The position numbers and the translations under genes were made by a program. A stretch of 64,000 nucleotides of DNA from an uncultured Chitinophagaceae bacterium (lineage in GTDB: Bacteria; Bacteroidota; Bacteroidia; Chitinophagales; Chitinophagaceae): assembly GCA_937907395.1 (NCBI GenBank), contig CALCII010000011.1:1-64000 (forward strand), read 5' to 3'. Under the pieces are notes generated by a model. That model saw nothing but the letters and a program-made list of their open reading frames with translations. It was not told the origin of the DNA and did not search any database. Below, piece by piece: positions 53,621 to 62,122 of this stretch. The first letter of the stretch is position 1. Each line of letters opens with the position of its first letter.

Positions 53621-56600
53621 ATGAAATACATTTTTACAATCTGTTTATTTATTGTGGCTCCTTTTACCCTTTATTCACAATTAGTAAACAATCAACTCCT
53701 GGGGTTTCAACAACCTTTTACACAAATTAAAGCGCAGGCAACGGATGAAGACAACAATGTTTATTATGCCGGTAATTTCAAAGGCCGGCTGGTTTTAGGA
53801 AAAGAATTTGAAATCGATGGAAGAGGAGGACAAGATATTTTTATTGTAAAACTTAATTCATATGGAGAAATTATATGGGTTCGTATATATGGAGATTCTA
53901 CAAATCAGGGGTGTAATGATCTGGTGTTCTATAAAGGTGATCTTTTTTTAGCTTTTAGACAATCAGGGAATGCAGAAATAGAGGGCAATCCTATAAACGC
54001 CTATAATTCCGGAAGGGAATTCACTGCAGTTTGCAGAATTGATTCTTCCAACGGAGATATTCAATGGATAAAAAGGGCTTCCGTTTCAGAAACAAAACTC
54101 GTTGCTGGAAATAACACAATTCTTCTGTACGGTCTTTCGCCCGCAAATACGGGCGATATATTTCTGGGTGATACTAAAGTGCTGAACTCAAGTACACTCA
54201 ATCAGGAGATATTTTTCTATTTACATACCAATGGTACTCTTCACGGAGCAAAAGTTGTAAGTACCACACCAACAATTTATTCGTCTGCTAATTGGCTCAC
54301 GCCCTACTATGCAGAAAGCGGTTCTCTATTCTTTTTGGTTCATATGCAAGGTGCCACAAACTATAAATTAGGAATGAACTCTCTTACATTTTCATCATCG
54401 GGGAGTTATTGCGCTATTGTAAAAACAGATACGTCTTTGTTTAATTTCTCATACAAAATACTGAACCCTTCGCTCTCAACATATATGATGAATGTGTTTT
54501 CTGACTCTGCTGGATTCACGGTTTCTTCAAAGGGGGATTCATTATATATGGTTCTGGGGGGAACCAGCGATAGTTCGGGCGTTTTTGATTCAGATGGGCT
54601 GTCTATGGATATCAAAGGACAAAGTGTGTTACTGGTGATGGATACCAATCTTATCAGCCGGAGGCTTCAGCCACTCAATAAACACTTATTAGGAGGGTCA
54701 GCCCTTTGTGTTAGAATACGGCAGCTATTGGTAAAAAATGATTTATACTTCATTTATGGTGAATTTCGGGGGCTTAACAATGTTCCGGTTTCAGGCATTC
54801 CTGTTAATCGTCAAACATTCAGTATTATAAATAACGGGCCACGGGATTCTCTTGACTTAAACGGGTCAACCAGGATTTTTCTGGCTCGATGTAAAAATAA
54901 TCTCGAAGAGGCTCAACATAAATGGATTGGCGATTTGAGTATTAATGAAAGTAATAGTGCTTTACCCGGGTATTTTACCATTCAAAATAACAGACTTTAT
55001 TTTCTTCATAGAATTGATAATCTATGGAATCCCTGGATCACAGACACTACGCTTACAATTCTTAAAGGATCTATAATTGCGAATGCCGACAGAAGTGATA
55101 TGATAAGATACATAAAATATTTATCTGATGGAAGCAGGTTTATTGTTGGACTTGCAAAAGGAAGGACTGCTTTTGATCCATCAGACACATTATTAATAAG
55201 TGATGCAATCAAATCTGATCTTTTTATTGCCAGGTTAGATGCACAAAACAATCCAATATGGTACAAAAGATTCTCACATAGTTTTGGAAACCTTTCAGTC
55301 GGGCAAATTGTTTATTTGAAAAATAAACTATATCTGTCACTTCAGCTATCTCTCCCTCGCAACAATGGGTCCAATAACTTTATAAGAATTGATAATACGC
55401 CGGAATTTGTTACACCAGGAATTCCTCAAACCATGGTGCTCTTATCAATTGATAGCAATGCTTATTTTAAACACATTCCTTTAAGCGCTCCTTTTAATTC
55501 ATCCTCTGTTTTTGATGTATCTGATAACGAAACACTGCTTATTACCAGTTCTCTTACGACGACTGATTTAAGTTCCTCCCCCAAATATTATGGAAGTACT
55601 CAAGGATTTTATGTTGCCCGAACTGATACGACCGGAAACATTCTTGATTTGGTTAAATTTTATGCATGGGGTTCTGGCTCAACAGTATCTGCACCAGTTC
55701 GAATTATTTCAAATAAAGATAACGGAGGCTTCTTGCTTCAAATTCCACAAGCGTTTACACCAACTCTTCTTTCTAATACATTTTATTATACAAACGGATT
55801 CCCTGGTCCGGCAACAATAACTCTCACGGCTCCGGTGGCTCCTACTGTACCCGGCAGTACCATGTATATGGGTATAATAACTGCAAACTTTTCTTCCTTC
55901 AATCCCCCTCATATTGCAGGACCTGCCAATTCATACAACAGAACAGAAGCTGTAGATACAAACAGACATTTTTTATTAATTGGAAGAACCGGTTCCAGTT
56001 CTGCCTTTTATTATGATAAACAGGTATTAGCAAATAATACTGAACCATATTTACGAATGTTATTGCAGACAGACAATGCAGGGAATCTGGTTCGATACAA
56101 ATTAATCAGTAAGGACAATACAACACCTGCATCATTAAACATTTCTGCATTGAGTTTTAATGGCAAAACTCTGTTGGCTTCCGGAAGTATTTATAATTCT
56201 GTTAATGTAGATACTATACAAACCGGACATTCAGGGTTATCAGATGCAATAACATTTGAATTAGATACATTGCTGCAGGCAAAACGGATATACCGTATAG
56301 CAAGTAAATACAATGAAACCATGTACGGGGCAGATATATTTAAAGATTCAATTATAAGTTTTGCTTATACAGCCCAAGAAGAAGTAAGTTTATATAATTA
56401 CAAAGTAAATGGGCTTCGAGTTTCATCTGGTCTAACAACATACAAAGATGAAAATGCCTTTGTATGTACTTCCCTTCTAAAACCAGGCACAATCACCTCT
56501 GTTACAGATATTAATCAGAGTAAGGGTAACTTTGTTTATCCAAACCCTCTTCAAGGAACAATACTATGGATAAGTCTGAATAATTATAAAAAAGGTTTAA

Positions 56601-56779
56601 AAAAATGGAATATATATAATTTAAACGGGCAATTGTTACTTACTGGCAAATTCATCTGGCTTCCGGAAACAACAATATCAATTCATTTTGCACAAAAACT
56701 TACAGCAGGATGTTATTTGCTTCAGATAATTGGCGACCCTTCAGAAAAAAGCACCTCACTAAAAGTGCTCGTCCAATAA
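53621..56779 (+). CDS. Large secreted protein with type IX secretion C-terminal domain
   Basis: 1052 residues. A signal peptide (about 1-19, ending TLYSQ) is followed by a long beta-rich body of repeated blade-like stretches (for example DEDNNVYYAGNFKGRLVLG, DIFIVKLNSYGEIIWVRIYG), suggesting a beta-propeller-like fold. The last about 85 residues (FVYPNPLQGTILWISLN, IYNLNGQLLLTG, LTAGCYLLQI) are a type A T9SS sorting domain. It is exported to the surface or medium. The DNA is visibly more A/T-rich than its neighbours, which hints at a different origin or fast evolution. Confidence 0.85.
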   Translation: MKYIFTICLFIVAPFTLYSQLVNNQLLGFQQPFTQIKAQATDEDNNVYYAGNFKGRLVLGKEFEIDGRGGQDIFIVKLNSYGEIIWVRIYGDSTNQGCNDLVFYKGDLFLAFRQSGNAEIEGNPINAYNSGREFTAVCRIDSSNGDIQWIKRASVSETKLVAGNNTILLYGLSPANTGDIFLGDTKVLNSSTLNQEIFFYLHTNGTLHGAKVVSTTPTIYSSANWLTPYYAESGSLFFLVHMQGATNYKLGMNSLTFSSSGSYCAIVKTDTSLFNFSYKILNPSLSTYMMNVFSDSAGFTVSSKGDSLYMVLGGTSDSSGVFDSDGLSMDIKGQSVLLVMDTNLISRRLQPLNKHLLGGSALCVRIRQLLVKNDLYFIYGEFRGLNNVPVSGIPVNRQTFSIINNGPRDSLDLNGSTRIFLARCKNNLEEAQHKWIGDLSINESNSALPGYFTIQNNRLYFLHRIDNLWNPWITDTTLTILKGSIIANADRSDMIRYIKYLSDGSRFIVGLAKGRTAFDPSDTLLISDAIKSDLFIARLDAQNNPIWYKRFSHSFGNLSVGQIVYLKNKLYLSLQLSLPRNNGSNNFIRIDNTPEFVTPGIPQTMVLLSIDSNAYFKHIPLSAPFNSSSVFDVSDNETLLITSSLTTTDLSSSPKYYGSTQGFYVARTDTTGNILDLVKFYAWGSGSTVSAPVRIISNKDNGGFLLQIPQAFTPTLLSNTFYYTNGFPGPATITLTAPVAPTVPGSTMYMGIITANFSSFNPPHIAGPANSYNRTEAVDTNRHFLLIGRTGSSSAFYYDKQVLANNTEPYLRMLLQTDNAGNLVRYKLISKDNTTPASLNISALSFNGKTLLASGSIYNSVNVDTIQTGHSGLSDAITFELDTLLQAKRIYRIASKYNETMYGADIFKDSIISFAYTAQEEVSLYNYKVNGLRVSSGLTTYKDENAFVCTSLLKPGTITSVTDINQSKGNFVYPNPLQGTILWISLNNYKKGLKKWNIYNLNGQLLLTGKFIWLPETTISIHFAQKLTAGCYLLQIIGDPSEKSTSLKVLVQ

Positions 56780-56853
56780 AATATTGAAATCTGATTTGTT
56801 CGAATTTACTTAAAGTCCTTGCTTCCTGTTTCATTCTTTGTTATTGAATGCCG

Positions 56854-56861
56854 TAGCTTTG
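56854..56861 (+). promoter_or_regulatory. -7 element before the YgjV/GNAT gene
   Basis: TAGCTTTG fully matches TAnnTTTG, 22 bases before ATG 56884. Confidence 0.4.
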
Positions 56862-56883
56862 CGTCCACAAAATTGCTTGTCGT

Positions 56884-57504
56884 ATGTATCTGAATATTCT
56901 GCAATGGGTTGGTTATGCAGCTTCGGTTATCATCATGATTTCCTTAACACTGAATTCAATTGTCAAATTCCGTTGGATTAACCTCGTAGGTGCTGCTATG
57001 TTTTCCACCTATGGTTTCCTGATTAAAGCCTATCCCGTGGGTGTTATGAACGGACTCATTGTTTTGATCGATATCTACTACCTCTGGCAGATCTATACAA
57101 AAAAAGAAATCTTTGAAATTATTGAAATCAGTTCCAGTAGTGAGTACCTCGAACGCTTTGTGCGTTATCATGATAAAGACATTCAGAAAATTTGCCCGGG
57201 GTTTGCCTACGATCCTGCATTAAACAATATCAGTTTTTTTATTCTGCGCAATATGGCAGTAGCGGGACTCTTTCTTGCTCATCGTGAAAACGAAACCGAG
57301 TTAGTGGTAGGCCTTGATTTTGTAATTCCCGAGTACCGTGATTTTAAAAACGGACAATACATCTACAATCAGCTACGTCCCAAATTCAAAGCTGCCGGTT
57401 ATACCACCGTTCGTGCAGCGGTAAGCAACCCCATCAACGATTCCTATTTTGAAAAACTTGGTTTTGAACCCGACGAAAACGGAGTGTACAGGAGAGAGTT
57501 GTAG
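56884..57504 (+). CDS. Fusion of YgjV-like membrane domain and GNAT-like domain
   Basis: 206 residues. The first about 75 residues have three hydrophobic segments with LQWVGYAASVIIMISLTLNS and GAAMFSTYGFLIKAYPVGVMNG, a pattern of the YgjV inner-membrane family. The rest is soluble and GNAT-like: FFILRNMAVAGLFLAH, FVIPEYRDFKNGQYIYNQLR in place of the acyl-CoA loop, and NDSYFEKLGFEPDENGVYRR at the end. The classical Q/RxxGxG/A loop is weak, so it may not bind acyl-CoA. Function unknown. Confidence 0.75.
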   Translation: MYLNILQWVGYAASVIIMISLTLNSIVKFRWINLVGAAMFSTYGFLIKAYPVGVMNGLIVLIDIYYLWQIYTKKEIFEIIEISSSSEYLERFVRYHDKDIQKICPGFAYDPALNNISFFILRNMAVAGLFLAHRENETELVVGLDFVIPEYRDFKNGQYIYNQLRPKFKAAGYTTVRAAVSNPINDSYFEKLGFEPDENGVYRREL

Positions 57505-57869
57505 GGAGGGTGTTGCAGGTTTAACGTTGCAGGTTTAAAGGTTTACGGGTGATTTACCTACCTATATTTTATGTACGATGTTGGATGTACGGTGTACGAC
57601 GCTCTGTACTATAAACAACTTCACATCATGAAAGTGTTTTCCAGTTATAAGCTATCAGCCAACAGCTACTGGCTATTCCCGGCCAACGATCAACGGCGAT
57701 CGACCAACGATTTTCGCCGCAGAGAAAAGAGAGCGCTGAGGTTTTCGCAGAGGTGGAAGATGGTTCAAAAAGTTCCAGAGCCGAAGGCCCCGACCTTGAG
57801 CGTCGTGGGTTCAAAGTTAAAAATGCGTTTCCTTTTTGACTTTTTCCTTTTCACTTTTGTTTCCTTCCC
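57505..57869. repeat. Composite dispersed repeat, forward orientation, partial
   Basis: It contains GTTGCAGGTTTAACGTTGCA, GATGTTGGATGTACGGTGTA (57578-57597), a TTTTCCAGTTATAAGCTATC stretch shared almost exactly with 35356, GGCCAACGATCAACGG and CGCCGCAGAGAAAAGAGAGC. The central inverted CTCTGTG pair is missing. A short plus-strand ORF here (57571-57984) is not supported. Confidence 0.8.
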
Positions 57870-59612
57870 CTACTCCACCACGGACGCTTTCAAAACAATA
57901 TCCGCTTTGGCAAAAGCTTTTTTAAAACGAACAAGCAACTGTGCAGCTTCCGTCTTTTTTCCCTGCAACAGTAATGCCTGGTAACAACCATACAAAGCCC
58001 AGCCGTTTTCCATATTGTTCTTCAAATCTTTCCGGAATACCGCTTCGGCCTGTTTGCCATCTTTCACTAACAGCAGCGCATAACCGAGATAATGTTTGGG
58101 ATTGAGTAACCAGTCACGTGGTTCATTGTACACCATACTTTCTTCCCGGGAAGAAGCTACCAGGAAATGGAGTACCGCCTCCTTGAGCCTGTTTTCTTTC
58201 AACGCAATGGTTCCGGCCAGCAATTGTTCGGCCACAATACCACCATCCACAGCCGGAGAAAACGGCGAATACGGAATAGCCAGCGAACTGTCTTTCAACA
58301 ACAATTGCAAACTCAGCAACTGTTGCTTTGCTTCACCCACATTACCTGTGTTGGCCAACGCCATTCCTCTTCCGAAATGATACATCACATTGCTGAACAC
58401 TTCGGTTACTGGTGGCTGTTGCATTTCCAGTAACGATTGCCACTTCCCAAAACGAACCTTTGCCAATACAGGAGTGTGATAAATATACTGAACCATGTTT
58501 CCCAGCGGTGCCGGCATTGAAAGATAGTCTTTGGGAATACTGTTTTGTGTTTCAAGTGCTGCCTCTGCCGATACTTTTGCATTACCCGTCATCATCGCAT
58601 TGTTGGCTTTCATGTGCAGGTTATGAATAATATAAAGAAAATCAGCACCGGTAACAGGAGCAAACAACGCAATGGATTTCTGATAACTGTTTACAGCTCT
58701 GTCGTTCACAATAACTCCCTGATCATAGTAACCTGTACGCAAATAAATATGTGATGGCATATGCACCAGGTGCGATAAGCCCGGATTTGTTTTTCCCAAC
58801 CGGGATGCACTGGGCAGCGCCAGTGATGCATAAGGTGATGCTTCCATTACATGTATATAATAATGATTGGCGCCGGGATGCATCGGATTTTGTTGCAGTG
58901 CTTTTTCGAGCACAGTACGTATCGCCGGCGTCCATTGTTTGGGAGTACCATTGTTATTCCACAGTTCCCATGGATGTTCCAGCATCATTGCATCGGCATA
59001 CAATACCACTGCATCGGTCATGGTTGGAAATGCTTCCATTACTTTTTTCATTTCTGCCGTGTAAGCAATATTCAGCTGGGCTCTTGTAACATCGGTTGAA
59101 TCGGATGTGTACCGAACCGACATTGCCTGGATCAATGCTTTTTCAAAAACAGTTGCGTTGGCGCTATATGCTTTTGCCTGGTTTAATGATAACAACGCTT
59201 CCGGAGAAGCACGATACCCATAATCGTTGATATTGGGACCATAGCTCAACGACTGTGCCCAGTAGATCATAGCACAGTTGGGATCAAACCGTGCAGCTTT
59301 TTTAAACGAAGCCATCGCTTCAATAATGTGGAAGCCATAGTACATATTGATACCCTGGTTAAAATAGAATTGTGCACTGTCGCTGGTTGTGGAAATTTTC
59401 CATCGGTACAAACCGGCACCGGGCATGGGTGGAATATCCGATTCTTCCAGCCATCCTTTCAGCGAATTCCAGTCGGCCGTACAACGGATGATTGTTTTCT
59501 TTTTGTATTCAGCAAGATTAAATGTTGTCCTTTGTTTTTCTTCCCGCAGGCGGAAGGCAAATAAAATCACAACAGAAAAAACAAAGGCAGCCAACAGAAT
59601 CCGGAGTTTCAT
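57870..59612 (-). CDS. Secreted TPR-repeat protein
   Basis: 580 residues from ATG 59612, with an N-terminal hydrophobic segment (MKLRILLAAFVFSVVILFAF) that acts as signal or anchor. Helical TPR-type repeats occur through the protein (YFNQGINMYYGFHIIEAMAS, FKKAARFDPNCAMIYWAQSL, AMALANTGNVGEAKQQLLSL, LLVKDGKQAEAVFRKDL). HPGANHYYIHVMEASP and LVHMPSHIYLRTGYYD near the centre recur in related bacterial TPR proteins of unknown function. The start gives a proper signal; an ATG 16 codons earlier (59660) is possible but less likely. Confidence 0.8.
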   Translation of the reverse strand: MKLRILLAAFVFSVVILFAFRLREEKQRTTFNLAEYKKKTIIRCTADWNSLKGWLEESDIPPMPGAGLYRWKISTTSDSAQFYFNQGINMYYGFHIIEAMASFKKAARFDPNCAMIYWAQSLSYGPNINDYGYRASPEALLSLNQAKAYSANATVFEKALIQAMSVRYTSDSTDVTRAQLNIAYTAEMKKVMEAFPTMTDAVVLYADAMMLEHPWELWNNNGTPKQWTPAIRTVLEKALQQNPMHPGANHYYIHVMEASPYASLALPSASRLGKTNPGLSHLVHMPSHIYLRTGYYDQGVIVNDRAVNSYQKSIALFAPVTGADFLYIIHNLHMKANNAMMTGNAKVSAEAALETQNSIPKDYLSMPAPLGNMVQYIYHTPVLAKVRFGKWQSLLEMQQPPVTEVFSNVMYHFGRGMALANTGNVGEAKQQLLSLQLLLKDSSLAIPYSPFSPAVDGGIVAEQLLAGTIALKENRLKEAVLHFLVASSREESMVYNEPRDWLLNPKHYLGYALLLVKDGKQAEAVFRKDLKNNMENGWALYGCYQALLLQGKKTEAAQLLVRFKKAFAKADIVLKASVVE

Positions 59613-60130
59613 GTGCACCATTTTTGGTTTGAAAAAAAGCAATTTCAGCAGGTAAAACAATCAAGGGGGACAGGCAATTATAATCTGGTGGAAGTAAGAT
59701 AGAAAAGAGTGGGGAGTTTTGCAAGGGGAGGGGGAAGGGTTTAAGGTTGCAGGTTTAAAGGTTGAAAAGTTTGTTTGCCTTCCTCCATCTTCATGTACGA
59801 GGTTAGATGTACGGTGTACGACACTCTGTTATAAAACGAATAGTCTTCGGTCATTTCATTTCACCACAGAGGCACGGAGAACACGGAGTTTTAAAACAAC
59901 TTGAGATTTTACTTTTTCTTCCTTGTATTCCTCTGTGCTCTCTGTGTCTCCGTGGTTCCTGTATTCCGGCCAACTGTAATCATCCTGATTAATTGGGCAA
60001 TCTTTGATCGAGCTTGTTAAATCAATAAATGGATTTAATTATTATCCGTAACAAAATTTTCCTTTTTTATATATTTATGTAACAAGGCGTCCTCTTTATT
60101 TCTTGTCTTTAACAGCTAAAATTATCACTT
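59613..60130. repeat. Intergenic region with a composite repeat and a promoter-like tail
   Basis: 59735-59975 holds GGTTTAAGGTTGCAGGTTTA, TACGAGGTTAGATGTACGGT, CACCACAGAGGCACGGAGAA, CTCTCTGTGTCTCCGTGGTT and TATTCCGGCCAACTG in the same order as 42168. The rest (59976-60130) is A/T-rich and should contain the promoter of the next gene, but no clear -7 match stands out. Confidence 0.8.
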
Positions 60131-61249
60131 ATGAAAAAAAATTTGTTCCTGCTTCTTTGTATTCCCTTTCTTTCTTATTCACAAAATATCGGGATTGGTA
60201 CTACCACTCCTCAAAAGTTATTGCATTTAAAAGGTACGGGTGAAATGCTTCGGATTCAGGGCAGCTTCCCATGGATCGGTTTTATGAATGATGCCAATTC
60301 TGATTATGGTGGATTTTTATATTATCCTGACACCAGCCTTGTAATGGGTAGCAGGGCGGGAACCAATCTGCCTCTGATCTTAGCTCCTAACAATAACGGG
60401 CTGCTCTTTGCCACATCTAACCAACGTATAGGAATTGGAGCACCCACGCCCATAGAAAAACTGGATGTAAATGGAAATATCAACGTATCGGGCACCATTA
60501 AAGCAAACGGAACAGATGGAAGCCCCGGACAAGTGCTTATGAAGAACAGCAGCGGTACGCTCAGCTGGAGCGATCTTTCAGAGTACAAAAATTTTGAAAC
60601 ATTCAGAACTGTTGGCACAAATGCATGGACAGTTCCTGCTGGCGTTACAAAGATTTGTATTGAGCTGTGGGGTGGCGGTGGTGGTGGTTCCAATTTTGGT
60701 GGCGGCGGCGGCGGCGGTTATATCAAAGCTTATTTCACAGTCACACCCGGCTCTTCTGTTTCTTATACAATTGGAACTGGTGGCTCCGGAGGAAATACCG
60801 CAGGCACAACAGCGGCAACGGCCGGAGATAATTCTACAGCCTCAGTAGGTTCTGTTACCATTACAGCCTCAGGCGGATCGCCAAGTTTAGGTAATGGTGT
60901 TTTGGACGAATGGCCCGGAACAGGAGGAACCTTTTCTGTAACAGGCAGCTTTCGTAATTACATTGGAGCTGATGGTGAAAACGGAGCCCATAATAATGTT
61001 CGTTATGAACAAAGAAATGCCACCACTTTTTATATTATCACCAAGTATGGGAATGGCGGTAATGCAGGAAATACCACAAACACCGGAGGTGTTGGCAATG
61101 TTATGATTACCAATGAGGCTACCGGGGTTGTAGTGAAAGACAGTTATGCTTTATCCCCAAAAATCCCTGGTGGCGGTGGAGCCAGCTTTGTTTGCTCTAT
61201 TTGTAATGGAACTTCAGGAGCCAAAGGACAAATGATCATTTATTATTGA
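60131..61249 (+). CDS. Secreted fibre-like protein with glycine-rich C-terminal domain
   Basis: 372 residues. A signal peptide (MKKNLFLLLCIPFLSYSQ) is followed by short beta-repeats of the kind found in trimeric fibres (NIGIGTTTPQKLLHLKG; RIGIGAPTPIEKLDVNGNIN). A link region with SPGQVLMKNSSGTLSW then leads to a glycine-rich domain (about 175-372) with runs of Gly, similar to phage receptor-binding or glycine-rich tail-tip domains. No T9SS sorting domain is visible. It may be a surface adhesin-like protein. Confidence 0.75.
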   Translation: MKKNLFLLLCIPFLSYSQNIGIGTTTPQKLLHLKGTGEMLRIQGSFPWIGFMNDANSDYGGFLYYPDTSLVMGSRAGTNLPLILAPNNNGLLFATSNQRIGIGAPTPIEKLDVNGNINVSGTIKANGTDGSPGQVLMKNSSGTLSWSDLSEYKNFETFRTVGTNAWTVPAGVTKICIELWGGGGGGSNFGGGGGGGYIKAYFTVTPGSSVSYTIGTGGSGGNTAGTTAATAGDNSTASVGSVTITASGGSPSLGNGVLDEWPGTGGTFSVTGSFRNYIGADGENGAHNNVRYEQRNATTFYIITKYGNGGNAGNTTNTGGVGNVMITNEATGVVVKDSYALSPKIPGGGGASFVCSICNGTSGAKGQMIIYY

Positions 61250-61734
61250 TATATCCATAACGATTTCAATCATTAAGAATTGGAAAATTCAATGAGACTT
61301 CCTCTTATTCTATGAACAATTGTTCTCACAACTTTCAATTTCAGATGTATGATCTAAATGGTTACATGGTAAAAATAGAAAGCTAATTATAGTGACACAA
61401 AGAACACGGAGTTTGAAAACAATTTTTTGAGATTTTACTTTTTCTTCCTTGTATTACTCTGTGCTCACTGTGTCTCCGTGGTTCCTGTATTCCGGCCAAC
61501 GGCCAACGACGAACCGCCAACGATTTTTCGCCGCAGAGAAAAGAGAACACAGAGGTATTCGCAGAGGATTCACTTGTATTCAGCCTTAAGCATTGAGCCA
61601 CCGACGCTATCGGCCGGCATTTGCAACATTAAGCACTAAGCCTTCTTCTGGCAATCTAAACTCCCCTTTCTACCCTTTTCACGGTATTTCAGACTCTGAT
61701 AATTTTAATTATTTTAGCCCTTTAACCATTACCA
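61250..61734. repeat. Intergenic region with a composite repeat, forward orientation
   Basis: From 61395: CACAAAGAACACGGAGTTTG, CTCACTGTGTCTCCGTGGTT (61463-61482), GGCCAACGGCCAACGACGAA, CGCCGCAGAGAAAAGAGAAC and CAGCCTTAAGCATTGAGC in the usual order. The parts outside (61250-61394 and 61650-61734) hold no gene that I can support. Confidence 0.8.
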
Positions 61735-62076
61735 ATGATTTCATCTTTACTTCTTTCTGTAATTCAGGAACCTGCTGCTTCAACTCACATCGCAGGTATT
61801 CTTGCAGTAATCACCACCGCCGTTACAGGAACAGTTGTTTTCAGTAAAAAGCAAAAACGATTGCTCCGCAAAGCGGCTTTGAAACACACCTGGCAAAAGT
61901 TATGGAAGGGCAAGCCCGAAAAAGGTTCCGGTGCCCTTTTCATCGCCTTCCTGCTCCTGCTGATTGCTGGTGTTGCTGTGTTGTGGATTTTGTGGGAGCT
62001 GGCCGGCTGGTTCGGTCTCATTGCGGGTATTGTAGCCGGACTTATGTTCCTCGGATTGGTGTTTGGTAAGAACTAG
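61735..62076 (+). CDS. Small membrane protein of unknown function
   Basis: 113 residues. Hydrophobic segments are at about 17-37 and 70-108, the latter long enough for two passes, with a basic cytoplasmic stretch between (SKKQKRLLRKAALKHTWQKL). Glycine-rich WFGLIAGIVAGLMFLGLVFG closes the protein. I recognise no family. It starts 46 bases before the following secreted protein gene ends its spacer, in the same direction, and may be co-transcribed with it. Confidence 0.6.
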   Translation: MISSLLLSVIQEPAASTHIAGILAVITTAVTGTVVFSKKQKRLLRKAALKHTWQKLWKGKPEKGSGALFIAFLLLLIAGVAVLWILWELAGWFGLIAGIVAGLMFLGLVFGKN

Positions 62077-62122
62077 TTTTTCTATCAATAAACATCTTGT
62101 TTTACTACAAAGTCTTATCATC

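Noticed and set aside
57571..57984. 137-codon plus-strand ORF
   Set aside because: It runs through a repeat block and then antisense to the TPR gene.
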